A stretch of 56,884 bases of DNA from Desulfobacterales bacterium. Its GTDB lineage: Bacteria; Desulfobacterota; Desulfobacteria; Desulfobacterales; JALSRD01. The notes beneath the pieces are model-generated. The model was not told where the DNA came from. It searched no databases and saw nothing but the letters and a program-made list of their open reading frames with translations. Shown one piece after another: positions 44,714 to 53,771 of this stretch; the first letter of the stretch is position 1, and every line of letters starts with the position of its first letter. The DNA is taken from NCBI GenBank assembly GCA_026984935.1, contig JALSRD010000055.1, positions 1 to 56,884 on the forward strand, written 5' to 3'. The position numbers and the translations under genes are program-made.

Positions 44714-44753
44714 GAAAAAAAAGCCGTGCCCGCCGATTCTCGCGGCAGGCACG
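44714..44753 (-). terminator. Rho-independent terminator of the liv operon
   Basis: On the minus strand a stem (CGTGCCTGCCGC against GGCGGGCACGGC, 44753-44723) with a 5-6 nt loop is followed by eight T residues. It is 85 nt downstream of the LEA lipoprotein stop and directed against that transcript. Confidence 0.88.
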
Positions 44754-44837
44754 ACCTCTTCTCGTCAATTCCGGAACGCTGCTGACGGCACATCCACACA
44801 AAAAAATGCGCCCCGCGGTGTTGGAAAGTTTTCCGGC

Positions 44838-45452
44838 CTATTCCGGGAATTTGGCCTTGAAGGTCACCACTTTGTCCAGGCCGTCCGCCTTGAAAACAGC
44901 CGACCCCTCCTTAACGAAAATGGGGAAACCGAATTCAGGCGCCTTTTTCCACCAAGTGGCCAGCTGTTTCAACGCCGCTCCCGGTCCGGCCTTGCCGGTT
45001 TTGGCCTTGAGTTTAAAGCCGCCGGTGACCAGCAGGCTGAGCAGCGACTGGCGGCCGTCGAACATGGCATGTACACGGATCTGGTTGGTCTTGCCCGCCG
45101 GTATCCATTGGGTTTCGGTGGAGCTGACCGTATTTAAGTCAAAATTCTCGAAGGCCACCGTAAATTTCAGCTCTTCCATCTTCACCGGGTAAGAGTTCGG
45201 ATTTTTGACGTTGAAGATAAACGCCAGATCCAGCGGCGCACCGTAGTTTCCGGCGGTGCCCACGGTGGGCTTGACTTTTTTGGAGAAATACCACCAACCC
45301 CAGTAATGGGCCACTTCCACTGAATCGAGGCTGACTGTCGGCGCTTTGAAATTTTGCTGAGTCGGTTTTGTCATCATGCCGGCACACCCTGAAAGCAGGG
45401 CAACTGCCGCCGCAACGGCCAAACAGGTCAACAGCTTTGACGTTTTGTGCAT
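44838..45452 (-). CDS. LEA type 2 / WHy-domain lipoprotein
   Basis: A 204-aa predicted lipoprotein. The signal ends in the lipobox LLSGC (about residues 19-23). A WHy-type beta domain (about 40-150; PLDLAFIFNVKNPNSYPVKM and AFENFDLNTV) resembles bacterial LEA14-like proteins associated with desiccation or membrane stress. I start at ATG 45452, with GGGAGG 6 nt upstream; an upstream in-frame reading to 45530 would overlap livF. It is the last gene before the operon terminator, so it is probably co-expressed with the importer. Confidence 0.86.
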   Translation of the reverse strand: MHKTSKLLTCLAVAAAVALLSGCAGMMTKPTQQNFKAPTVSLDSVEVAHYWGWWYFSKKVKPTVGTAGNYGAPLDLAFIFNVKNPNSYPVKMEELKFTVAFENFDLNTVSSTETQWIPAGKTNQIRVHAMFDGRQSLLSLLVTGGFKLKAKTGKAGPGAALKQLATWWKKAPEFGFPIFVKEGSAVFKADGLDKVVTFKAKFPE

Positions 45453-45517
45453 CTTTTCCTCCCCTCTGCAATTATGCGGCACACAGCGGTTGTTGCCGGG
45501 ACATCGCCGGCGCAACC

Positions 45518-46330
45518 TCACGTGAGCCATCTTTTTCGGCGCTTGTAATGTTTGACGTCCCTGAAGCTCTTGCGGCCGCCAAAATCAGTCATCCCCAGGT
45601 AAAAATCCTTGATGTCCGGATTTTCACGAAGCTTGTCGGCGCTGTCGTCCATGACAATACGGCCGTTTTCCATGACATAGGCATGCGGGGCCACATTCAG
45701 CGCCAGCTTGGCGTTCTGTTCCACCAGCAGCATGGAGATTTTCTCTTCCCGGTTGAGCCGGGTGATAATGTTGAAAATTTCCTGGATCAGCAGCGGCGCC
45801 AGTCCCATGGAGGGCTCATCCAGCAGGATCAGTTTGGGGCTGGTCATCAGGGCACGGCCCACCACGGTCATCTGCTGTTCCCCGCCGCTGATAAAGCCCG
45901 CCGTCTCGTGGCGTTTCTGTTTCAGGCGCGGAAAGTAGTGGTAGACCATCTCGAGCCCGTCCTTGAGTGAACGGCCGTACTTGCGCATGTGGGCGCCGAC
46001 CTTGAGGTTCTGCTCGACGGTCAGGTGTTCGAACACCCGGCGCCCCTCGATGACCTGCACAATACCCATTTTGGCGATTTTCTCGGGGGCCATGCGGTCG
46101 ATGCGCTGGCCCATGAACTCGATGGAGCCGTCGGTAACCTGCCCGTCTTCGTGTTTCAGCAGTCCGGACACGGCTTTCAGTGTCGTGCTCTTGCCGGCGC
46201 CGTTGGCACCCAGCAGGGCCACGATACCGCCATCGGGGACCTCGATGGAAACCCCCTTGATCACCAGGATGACCTCGTGGTATTTTACTTCGATGTTGTT
46301 GATTTTCAAGATCGGTTCTGACGTCGCCAA
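45518..46330 (-). CDS. livF: Branched-chain-type ABC importer ATPase LivF
   Basis: A 270-aa ATPase of the HAAT family. Walker A is GANGAGKSTT (about residues 40-49), the signature is ISGGEQQM (about 150-157) and Walker B is LILLDEPSMGLAP. The basic extension after FYLGM (about 248-270) is longer than in the Enterobacteria. It hydrolyses ATP for uptake with LivG, LivH, LivM and the binding protein next to it. Confidence 0.92.
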   Translation of the reverse strand: MATSEPILKINNIEVKYHEVILVIKGVSIEVPDGGIVALLGANGAGKSTTLKAVSGLLKHEDGQVTDGSIEFMGQRIDRMAPEKIAKMGIVQVIEGRRVFEHLTVEQNLKVGAHMRKYGRSLKDGLEMVYHYFPRLKQKRHETAGFISGGEQQMTVVGRALMTSPKLILLDEPSMGLAPLLIQEIFNIITRLNREEKISMLLVEQNAKLALNVAPHAYVMENGRIVMDDSADKLRENPDIKDFYLGMTDFGGRKSFRDVKHYKRRKRWLT

Positions 46331-46361
46331 GCTTTAGACCTCCTTTGGGGGTTGGAATCGC

Positions 46362-47609
46362 TTACCACCCCAGCCACGCGCCGGCCCACTTCTTGGGCCA
46401 GCGAGCCTGCAGGTCAACGACCTCGACAATCTTGAACTTCCCGTTGGCCACTTCGTAAATGGGCACTTTCCCGGAAATGCGGTGATCCGTGGCCGTATAG
46501 GTCACCGGCGCACCCCCCAGGCCGAGATCAAATTTGCGCATGGTCTCGAACCCCTTTTTCAGAATGTTTTCTCCGCTCAGCCCGCCGGCCTTATCGGCGC
46601 GTTTGAGCGCCTCCCACAACACCAGTGTATTGGCCCAGGCCTGGATGGTATGCACCGACCGTTTCGCGGCCGGAATACCGGGATTGTATTTTTTGCCGTA
46701 GGCCAGCACTTTGGCCATGAGGGGGGTTTTCTCGCCGTAGAAGGCGCAGACCCCGACGCCCATGGCGCCCTCGCTGGCCTTGCCGGCCAGGCGCGGCAGG
46801 TTCTCGTCAAACCCCCAGTTGTCGATGATATGATCCGCCTTCAGACCCAGTGAATAGGCGTCGCGCAGCGTGGCCGCCACGGACATCACCGTGTTGCCGT
46901 GCCAGACCACATCCGGCTTGAACTTCTTCATGGCCAGCACCTGGCTTTTGGTATCGATGGCAAACAGTGACACATCCTGATCCGGTCCGATATCGAAACC
47001 CAGCAGTTTGGCCTGGTCCTTGATGGCTTTGATGGGTGCGCTGGAATAAGGCGAAGCGAACATATAGGCACACTGGAAACGTGGTTTACGCTTGCCGTAA
47101 GCCGGATTCTTGGGCCACTTCTTGTCAAACCAGGCCGTCAGGGCTGCACGTGCATTGGAGGAATAGTCCGTGGCCGCAAAGAGGTTGTAAGGCGTCTTTT
47201 TGGGATTCGTCAGGTGCGCGGAATAGGAAGCCGAGACATAGGGCATCTTTTCCTTGGTCACCGTGGGGGAAAGCGCCTCGGTATCACCGGTGCCCCACCC
47301 CAGAACCGATACGCATTTCAAGCGCTTGAAGAGCTTGTACTTGGTCAGCGCTTCGGGAATCCGGTAGCCGTAATCGAACTGGTAGAGCTTAATGGGTTTG
47401 CCGTTGATCCCGCCGTTGTCATTGGCGTAGTGAATGGCTTCGGCGATGCCCAGCGCATAATCCTTGCCCACGTCGGAAGTCGCTCCGGTCATGTCGTTGA
47501 GGGCCCCGATCTTGACACTGGCGGCGCCCGCCACACCGGCAAGCCCGGCGGCCAAAAGCACTGCCGAAACCAACAGAAACAGCTTAAACCACAAATTCTT
47601 GCTTCGCAT
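46362..47609 (-). CDS. livJ: Branched-chain-type periplasmic substrate-binding protein
   Basis: A 415-aa periplasmic ligand-binding protein of the Leu/Ile/Val family. The signal peptide (about residues 1-29) ends AGA|A. The mature part begins SVKIGALNDMTGATSDVG, typical for Peripla_BP_6. I start at ATG 47609 with GGGGGGAG 4 nt upstream. It lies between LivM and LivF. Since the operon also contains an acyl-CoA synthetase, the ligand may be a branched carboxylate or aromatic acid rather than an amino acid (inference). Confidence 0.88.
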   Translation of the reverse strand: MRSKNLWFKLFLLVSAVLLAAGLAGVAGAASVKIGALNDMTGATSDVGKDYALGIAEAIHYANDNGGINGKPIKLYQFDYGYRIPEALTKYKLFKRLKCVSVLGWGTGDTEALSPTVTKEKMPYVSASYSAHLTNPKKTPYNLFAATDYSSNARAALTAWFDKKWPKNPAYGKRKPRFQCAYMFASPYSSAPIKAIKDQAKLLGFDIGPDQDVSLFAIDTKSQVLAMKKFKPDVVWHGNTVMSVAATLRDAYSLGLKADHIIDNWGFDENLPRLAGKASEGAMGVGVCAFYGEKTPLMAKVLAYGKKYNPGIPAAKRSVHTIQAWANTLVLWEALKRADKAGGLSGENILKKGFETMRKFDLGLGGAPVTYTATDHRISGKVPIYEVANGKFKIVEVVDLQARWPKKWAGAWLGW

Positions 47610-47937
47610 AATCTCCCCCCTTTTCTCGCCGCAGGTTGAAGGCTCTGAGGCCTGCATAAAAGAAACATGGAACAAAATGTTGTTGCGTCCGGCTGATGAA
47701 GCCAAAAAACCGCAGCACCACCGGGAATCCGCACGTTTTCGCAATGCTGCCGGGCATATGAACGGGTGCCTGAATGCCCATGCTATTTTAAAACGCCCCT
47801 TACCGCTCTTGCCGGATATCGAATGCGCATCACCTCCTCACGTGCGCCGGGTACGCAAGTTCAATGCACTTGCCGGTAGAAACCACAAGTTAGTCCGTTT
47901 TCAGGCACAAGCGCTCCTGCAGGCCCCACCCGCCCGG
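47610..47937. other. Intergenic leader before the binding-protein gene
   Basis: About 328 nt on the minus-strand transcript between LivM and the binding-protein gene. It contains a minus-strand AGGAGGTGATG at about 47827-47840 that would open only a 15-codon frame, and GC-rich inverted segments nearby. It may hold an internal promoter or RNA structure giving extra binding protein, as is common for such operons. I see nothing decisive. Confidence 0.4.
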
Positions 47938-49038
47938 CTAGTAGGAAAAGGGCCACAGGTTGAAGTAGTTTTTCATCTGCCACCAGCGGTAGGCCAGGCC
48001 GTTGGGTTCGAAAATCATGAAAGCGCAGATGGCCAGGCCAAAGGTGCCCTCCTTGATAAAGAGAAAGTCCATCAACAATTTCGGATAGATGTCGGCGAGT
48101 GGCAGGATCGCCAGTTGCAACGCCTCGATCACCACCACCATGAAAATGGATCCGAAAATGGTGCCGTGGATGGATCCCACGCCGCCGATCAGGATGACAC
48201 CCACCAGCCACAGCGACCAGAACCAGGGAAAGTGCTCGGGGCTGATGGCCGCCAGGTTGCTGATCCAGAAAGCGCCGGCGATGCCGCCGATAAAGCCGGC
48301 CACGAAAAAGGCCAGCAGCTTGTACTTAACCACGTTGATCCCCATCACTTCGGCGGAAATGTCGTTGTCCCGGATGGCGACCCAGGCCCGGCCGACCTTG
48401 GAACGCAGCAGGTTGGCCAGCACGGCAACCGCAAGGATAACCAGCACGATCATCATGAAATAGACTTTCAGGTCGCTGTCGATGACCCAGGGGCCGACGC
48501 GGATGGTGCCCGGCGGCAGCGAAAAGGCCTGCCCGCGGCCGCCGATCTGGCTGACATACTGGGTCAGGATAAAATCAACGGTAATGAATTGGGCGGCCAT
48601 GGTGGTCAGAATCAGGTAAAAACCCTTGACCCTGGCCGACGGCAGGCCGAAAAGGACGCTCCAGACCCCGGCCACGAAAGCCGCCGCAATGATGCTGATG
48701 GGGTAGGCCAGGCCCCAGTGGACCAGCACGGCGGGCCACGGGAACTCCAGCACTAGTAGTGTGCTGGTGTATGCGCCCACCGCCAGAAAAGCGGCATGCC
48801 CCAGCGTGATCTGGCCACAGTACCCGATCAGCAGCTGCACCCCCAGCGCACCCAGGATGGTGTAGCCGATCTGGTTGCAGATGCTGAGGCCGTACGAGTC
48901 CGCAAACAGCGGGATAACCACGAAAAGGATAACGAACAGGAGAATCATTTTCCCCTTGATAAAACGCGTCTGCCACCAGCTGTGGTCTTCAGCATAGCTC
49001 TGGTGATACTGTCCGCAGGGAAGCCAGGTGGTTGACAT
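47938..49038 (-). CDS. livM: Branched-chain-type ABC importer permease LivM
   Basis: A 366-aa polytopic permease with about 8-10 hydrophobic segments. The EAA-like region and family landmarks are CGQITLGHAAFLAVGAY (about residues 73-90), GRAWVAIRDNDISAEVMGIN (about 218-237) and GGVGSIHGTIFGS (about 289-301). The N-terminal 28 residues are soluble and Trp/His-rich, unusual for the family. It lies 65 nt downstream of LivH. Confidence 0.92.
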   Translation of the reverse strand: MSTTWLPCGQYHQSYAEDHSWWQTRFIKGKMILLFVILFVVIPLFADSYGLSICNQIGYTILGALGVQLLIGYCGQITLGHAAFLAVGAYTSTLLVLEFPWPAVLVHWGLAYPISIIAAAFVAGVWSVLFGLPSARVKGFYLILTTMAAQFITVDFILTQYVSQIGGRGQAFSLPPGTIRVGPWVIDSDLKVYFMMIVLVILAVAVLANLLRSKVGRAWVAIRDNDISAEVMGINVVKYKLLAFFVAGFIGGIAGAFWISNLAAISPEHFPWFWSLWLVGVILIGGVGSIHGTIFGSIFMVVVIEALQLAILPLADIYPKLLMDFLFIKEGTFGLAICAFMIFEPNGLAYRWWQMKNYFNLWPFSY

Positions 49039-49103
49039 ACAGTAACTCCGCCTTTCAGTTCATTGTGCTGATTGAAAAGTCGACTGCCGGCCGCATCCGC
49101 CGA

Positions 49104-49988
49104 TTACACGCGCTCAATCCGTTCCCAGCCCCACAGCCCGTATGGCTTGAAGAGCAGGAAAACCGCCATGAACACAAACGGCGCAATCTGCTTGACGCCG
49201 CCGGGGAAAAAGCGGTCCAGATAGGCACCGCACAGATTCTGCAAGATACCGATGATGATGCCGCCGACGATGGCACCCGGTACGGAGTTGAGTCCACCGA
49301 GCACCACGGCGGGCAGCACCAAAAGCCCCAGGTAGCCCACCGAAATATTCAGTCCGTTGATATTGCCCAGCAGTGTGCCGCCGACGCCGGCCGCCATGAA
49401 GGCAATGGCCCAGGCGATGGCATAGACGAAACGCGCGCTGACCCCCAGAGAGAGCGCGGCCATCTCATCATCGGCCGTGGCCTGCATGGCCAGTCCCCAG
49501 CGCGTATACTTGAAAAAGGAGACAAAGATGACCAGCAGGACAATTGCAGCCACGAAGCTCCACAGATACACCCGCCCGATCACCAGCGGTCCCAGATGGA
49601 TCGGTTCCAGCGCGAAAACGGGCGGCTTGAAAACCCGCGTGTCCGTGCCCCAGATAAATTCCACACAGCCCTTGAAGAAAAAAGACAGACCCACGGTCAC
49701 CATGATGACCGTCAGCACGGGCTCGCCGATCAGGCGGTCCAAGAATATCCTTTCGGTCAGCACGCCCAGGATAAAGCCGATGATCAAAGAGAAGAGCAGC
49801 GCCAGCAGAAACGGAATCCCCATGGAGTAAAAACTCAGACAGACATAGGCCCCGATGAGAGTCATCTCCCCCATGGCCAGATTCAGCACGCCCGAGCACT
49901 TGTAAATCAGCACCCAGCCCAGCGCCACCAGTGCATAGATGCCGCCTACCATCACACCCGTTGTCAGGGTTTCCAGAAACAGGTCCAT
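49104..49988 (-). CDS. livH: Branched-chain-type ABC importer permease LivH
   Basis: A 294-aa polytopic permease. The landmarks are GVMVGGIYALVALGWVLIYKCSGVLNLAMGEM in its N-terminal 45 residues (shown in part: GGIYALVALGWVLIY), MAALSLGVSARFVYAIAWAI (about 155-175) and GGLNSVPGAIVGGIIIGI (about 231-248). With LivM it forms the transmembrane channel. A 119-nt gap separates it from the upstream synthetase gene. Confidence 0.93.
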   Translation of the reverse strand: MDLFLETLTTGVMVGGIYALVALGWVLIYKCSGVLNLAMGEMTLIGAYVCLSFYSMGIPFLLALLFSLIIGFILGVLTERIFLDRLIGEPVLTVIMVTVGLSFFFKGCVEFIWGTDTRVFKPPVFALEPIHLGPLVIGRVYLWSFVAAIVLLVIFVSFFKYTRWGLAMQATADDEMAALSLGVSARFVYAIAWAIAFMAAGVGGTLLGNINGLNISVGYLGLLVLPAVVLGGLNSVPGAIVGGIIIGILQNLCGAYLDRFFPGGVKQIAPFVFMAVFLLFKPYGLWGWERIERV

Positions 49989-50107
49989 ATGCCAACTCCC
50001 CGGGTATTATCGTATTTCATGCAGCCGCCATTTCTAAGCGGCCATCAGCCGCGAACCGGCCGTAGCAAACACGCACGCCGTTGTCGGGTTCCATGCCTGC
50101 GTATCGA

Positions 50108-52048
50108 TCAGTCCACCACTTTGCGGATGCAAAGGTCGGTGTTGATCTTCGACACCCGCCCGTCTTCGTATGTAATCGTCGTGTCGATGTGAACGGTATC
50201 CACGTCCGCGTACAGCGCATCCAGAATCTCCTTGTAGCGCTTTTCCACAAAGGCACGGCGCAGCTTGCGGGTGCGCGTCAGTTCATCGTCATCCGGGTCG
50301 AGTTCCTTGTACAGGTTGGTAAACTTGTGCACCCGCGCCGCCTCGGGCAGGTCCTCGTTGGCCTTGCGGATCTGGGTTTCCACCAGGTCATAGACTTCCG
50401 CCATCTGCGACAGTTCCGGATAACCGGTGTAGTTGAGTTTCTTCTCGTCGGCCCACTTGCCCACCACAGCATAGTCGATGCACATCACGGCCGTGATATA
50501 GGGCTTCTGGTGGCCGATCACCCAGGCATCCTTGATGTATGGGCTGAACTTCAGGCGTGTTTCCAGGTACTGGGGTGAAAAGAGGCTGCCGTCGTTTAAG
50601 GTGAACACGTCCTTGGTGCGGTCGAACACCACCAGGTGCCCGTCATCGTCGATGAAGCCCTTGTCGTCGGAATGCAGCCAGCCGTCCCTGAGGGCCTTTT
50701 TGGTGGCCTCCGGGTTTTTGTAGTAGCCCAGGAAAACCGAAGAGCTGCGGGTGATGATTTCACCCTCGGCGGTGATTTTGATCTCGGTCCCGGGAATGGG
50801 CTTTCCCACCGTGTCGAACTTGATGTCCCCGCTGCGGTGCACGACCGATATGCCGGCCACTTCGGTTTGGCCGTAGATCTGTTTCAGGTTGACACCCATG
50901 GAGTGAAAAAACCGGAAATGATCCGGCCCCATGGCGGCCCCACCGGTATAGGCATTGCGCACACGCGAGAGCCCCAAGTGGTCCTTGAGCTTTTTCTGAA
51001 CACTGATATAGGCCAGCCACTCCAGCAACTTCCAGTGCCAGGGGACTTTCTGCTTGGCGAATTTCATGTCCGCCACGCGGTATCCGACGGCGTGTGAAAA
51101 TTCGTAGAACTTGCGTTTGATCCAGGTGGCGTCCAGGTACTTGACCTGCACCGAGCGGGTCATCTGTTCGTACATGCGCGGCGGCGCGAACATCACGTGC
51201 GGCCCGATTTCGCGGATGTTCTCCTGGGCGGTTTCGGGTTCCTCGGGAAAGTTGATGGTGTAGCCCACCTGCAGGCCGCAGGATATGGACATCATCTGCT
51301 CGCCGATCCAGGCAAAGGGGAGGTAGGAAACGTAGTCGTCGCTGCTTTCGCACGGATCGACGTCCATGAGGTGCTTGCCCATGGTGAGCATGTTGTTGTG
51401 GGACAACAGCGCGCCCTTGGGCAACGAAGTGGTGCCCGAGGTGTAAAAGAGCAGCGCGACTTCATCACCGTGTCCCTTTTGCACCAGTTCTTCAAAAAGG
51501 TGCGGCTGACGTTTGTCCAGATCCCGCCCAAGGTCCTGGAGCTCCCGGAGGCTGATCAGGCAGTCCTGGTGGTAGTTGCGCATGCCTTTGGGATCGTCCC
51601 AGATAATTTTTTCCAGCTTGGGGCACTCATCGAAGATGGATAGGGCCTTGTCCACTTCCTCCTGCCCCTCGCCGAACAGGAAGCGGGTATCCGAGTGATC
51701 CACGATATAGCGCACCTCTTCGATGAGGCAGTCCTGGAACAGCCACACACCGACACCACCGGCACACAGGGCGGCCATCTCCGCCCACAGCCCTTCCGGG
51801 CGGTTGTCGCCGATCATGGAGACCTTGTCCCCATCCTTCAGGCCCAGCGAGACGAGCCCCAGGGCGATGTATTTGACATTCTCGAAATAATCATGCCAAC
51901 TGATCGGGCGCCAGATGCCGAATTCCTTTTCACGCATGGCCACCCGGCTTTCCCCGTACTGTACGGCCTTCTGATAGAAGAGTTTGGGAATGGTCAGATC
52001 TTCGGTGACTTCGAAACGGTTTGAGCCGCGGCTATCCACGTGTTGCAT
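50108..52048 (-). CDS. AMP-binding acyl-CoA synthetase (FadD/long-chain type)
   Basis: A 646-aa adenylate-forming ligase that activates a carboxylate with ATP and CoA. Key motifs are YTSGTTSLPKGALLSHNN (P-loop, about residues 206-223), IYGQTEVAG (about 389-397), GWLHSDDKGFIDDDG and the FDRTKDVFTLNDG hinge (about 480-492). It overlaps livG by 17 nt and lies inside the importer operon, so transport and activation of the same acid are likely coupled. Similar long proteins serve long-chain, branched or aromatic acids; the substrate is unknown. Confidence 0.92.
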   Translation of the reverse strand: MQHVDSRGSNRFEVTEDLTIPKLFYQKAVQYGESRVAMREKEFGIWRPISWHDYFENVKYIALGLVSLGLKDGDKVSMIGDNRPEGLWAEMAALCAGGVGVWLFQDCLIEEVRYIVDHSDTRFLFGEGQEEVDKALSIFDECPKLEKIIWDDPKGMRNYHQDCLISLRELQDLGRDLDKRQPHLFEELVQKGHGDEVALLFYTSGTTSLPKGALLSHNNMLTMGKHLMDVDPCESSDDYVSYLPFAWIGEQMMSISCGLQVGYTINFPEEPETAQENIREIGPHVMFAPPRMYEQMTRSVQVKYLDATWIKRKFYEFSHAVGYRVADMKFAKQKVPWHWKLLEWLAYISVQKKLKDHLGLSRVRNAYTGGAAMGPDHFRFFHSMGVNLKQIYGQTEVAGISVVHRSGDIKFDTVGKPIPGTEIKITAEGEIITRSSSVFLGYYKNPEATKKALRDGWLHSDDKGFIDDDGHLVVFDRTKDVFTLNDGSLFSPQYLETRLKFSPYIKDAWVIGHQKPYITAVMCIDYAVVGKWADEKKLNYTGYPELSQMAEVYDLVETQIRKANEDLPEAARVHKFTNLYKELDPDDDELTRTRKLRRAFVEKRYKEILDALYADVDTVHIDTTITYEDGRVSKINTDLCIRKVVD

Positions 52049-52853
52049 ACAGTTCCTCTTCCCCCAGATACGCCTTGATCACCTCAGGGTTGTTCTGAAC
52101 TTCCTCAGGGGTGCCGTCCATGATCATGTTGCCGAAATTGAGCACAAAGATCCGGTCGGACAGGTCCATCACCACCCCCATGTCGTGCTCCACCAGCAGA
52201 CAGGTTACCCTCCAGCGCTCTTCTTCATTGATGTCGAGGATAAAGCGCGCCATATCTTCAACCTCCTCGAGGTTCAGGCCTGCCAGCGGCTCGTCGAGAA
52301 TCAGCAGGTCCGGCTCCAGCGCCAGTGCGCGTCCCAGCTCCACCCGCTTCTGCAGACCGTAAGGGAGCATGCCCACCGGTTTGTTGCGGATCTGTTCAAT
52401 CTCCAGCAGGTCGATGATCTCCTCTTCGATAAACTGGCGGTGCTCGATCTCCTCGCGCTTGGTCTTGCCCATATACCAGGCGCCACTGAGAACGCCCGAT
52501 TTGAAATGCACATGCCGCCCCAGGCGGATGTTGTCCAGAACGGTCATGCCCCCGAACACTTCAACCTTCTGGAACGTCCGCGCCATGCCCAGGCCGGCCC
52601 GCTGATAGGGCCGGAGGTGGTTGATGCGCTGCCCCTTGAAAAACACATCACCCTTCTGCGGCCGGTAAAGGCCGTTGATGCAGTTCATCATCACGGTCTT
52701 GCCGGCGCCGTTGGGCCCGATGACCGAGTGGATTTCACCCTTTCTGATCTTCAGGGAAACACCGGCCAGGGCGTTGACCTTGCCAAAACGCATGTCGATA
52801 TCTTTTAATTCCAGAAGCACTTCGGCTTCGCTCTGTTCACCGGAAAGGGCCAC
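52032..52853 (-). CDS. livG: Branched-chain-type ABC importer ATPase LivG
   Basis: A 273-aa ATPase of the HAAT family and first gene of the operon. Walker A is GPNGAGKTV (about residues 43-51), the LivG-type signature is YGLQKRVELGRALAL, Walker B is LLILDEPLAGLN and the H-loop is LVEHDMGVV. The start is GTG 52853 with AAGGAGAG about 10 nt upstream. A candidate promoter lies 110-135 nt upstream. Confidence 0.92.
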   Translation of the reverse strand: MALSGEQSEAEVLLELKDIDMRFGKVNALAGVSLKIRKGEIHSVIGPNGAGKTVMMNCINGLYRPQKGDVFFKGQRINHLRPYQRAGLGMARTFQKVEVFGGMTVLDNIRLGRHVHFKSGVLSGAWYMGKTKREEIEHRQFIEEEIIDLLEIEQIRNKPVGMLPYGLQKRVELGRALALEPDLLILDEPLAGLNLEEVEDMARFILDINEEERWRVTCLLVEHDMGVVMDLSDRIFVLNFGNMIMDGTPEEVQNNPEVIKAYLGEEELYATRG

Positions 52854-52960
52854 TTCCGCAAGCTCTCCTTAGAGTCCGACTGCATTTAATCCGGACGCGG
52901 CCGCCGTGTCGTGCGGCAGCCGCGCCCAACGATGAATACAATTCATTTCTTTGATCCGGG

Positions 52961-52987
52961 AATATAAGATGGAAGGCATTTCGTCAA
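52961..52987 (-). promoter_or_regulatory. Candidate promoter of the liv operon
   Basis: On the minus strand, TTGACG (52987-52982), 15-nt spacer and TATATT (52966-52961). Both hexamers are good, but the spacer is short. It is the best pair upstream of livG. Confidence 0.4.
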
Positions 52988-52990
52988 GCA

Positions 52991-53019
52991 AAAAAAGCCT
53001 CCCGCAACCACAATTGCGG
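52991..53019 (-). terminator. Orphan minus-strand terminator-like hairpin
   Basis: On the minus strand CCGCAA, 6-nt loop, TTGCGG, then GAGGC and seven T residues. No annotated gene lies upstream of it on that strand, so it either isolates the liv promoter or ends an unknown RNA. Confidence 0.45.
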
Positions 53020-53482
53020 CTGAAATCCGTGTATTTTCACGCCCCGCCGGCCAACCGCGGCCAGGGCGGTCCGCCTTGGGCCGCGGCTTCGGCGGCGGCC
53101 TGCAGCCTCTTGGCATAAATACAATGTAGCCATATTATGACGGATCCCGCCCGCCGTTTTCCACCTGTGGCCCTGTATGGCCGAAAACTCGGGTATGGAC
53201 AGTACCGCGGACGGCATTTCTCTGAACCGCCGGCAGCCTTTCCCGAACACCGGCGCATTTCATCATAATGTCCACAAAGACCGCTGTTAGGTCGGATTGC
53301 GGGTAAAGCGCAGGGAGCGGCCCGCACCTTTGCGGCTCAGGCGGCAAAAATTCTTGTCGACTTTTCGGTAAAAAATGCTTATTTTTGTAAAATTTAGGAT
53401 AGCAACGGTTTTTGCGCAGCCACGGCCCCAAGGGGCAGCCAGGACACGGGGCCGATCCCTTTAACGCGATACAGGCACATGC

Positions 53483-53770
53483 ATGGCAAAGGCGGAACAT
53501 GGCCGCAGCGTGCAGGCAACCATCGTCAACCCACTGGGCCTGCACGCCCGGTCGGCGGCCAAAATCGCACAAATCGCCCGGCAGGCAAAGGGCAAAGTGC
53601 GTGTTGAGTGCAATAGATCGCAGGTCGACGCCAAGGACATGCTCGACCTGCTCACCATCGCCTGCCCCAGGGGCACCACCATCACCGTGAAAATCGATGA
53701 CCTCCGGGATACCGAAATTTTAGAGGCCCTTGTCGAGCTCATCGGCAGTGGGTTTGGAGAGACTTTCTAA
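53483..53770 (+). CDS. ptsH: Phosphocarrier protein HPr
   Basis: A 95-aa HPr with the phosphorylated His21 in NPLGLHARSA. The place of the regulatory Ser46 of other HPr proteins (usually KS in the VxxKS motif) is Asp52 in VDAKDMLDLL, so HPr-kinase control by Ser phosphorylation is not possible at this site. The stop codon nearly touches the enzyme I start (1 nt). No EII sugar permease lies nearby. Confidence 0.92.
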   Translation: MAKAEHGRSVQATIVNPLGLHARSAAKIAQIARQAKGKVRVECNRSQVDAKDMLDLLTIACPRGTTITVKIDDLRDTEILEALVELIGSGFGETF

Positions 53771-53771
53771 C

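Larger units (their letters stand above)
52854..53482. other. Divergent region between liv and pts genes
   Basis: About 629 nt with no convincing gene, although weak open frames exist on the minus strand. It contains the liv promoter candidate (52961-52987), an orphan minus-strand hairpin and T-tract (52991-53019), and an AT-rich stretch at 53360-53400 with a TAAAAT -10-like hexamer facing ptsH. Confidence 0.5.

Noticed and set aside
47464-48756. Long plus-strand open frame opposite LivM and the binding-protein leader
   Set aside because: Low-complexity, His/Asp/Gly-rich product; it is a shadow of the permease genes.
53135-53572. Minus-strand open frame of about 145 codons upstream of and overlapping ptsH
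   Set aside because: It runs antisense through ptsH, shows no motif and has composition like shadows; the only signal there is the orphan hairpin.
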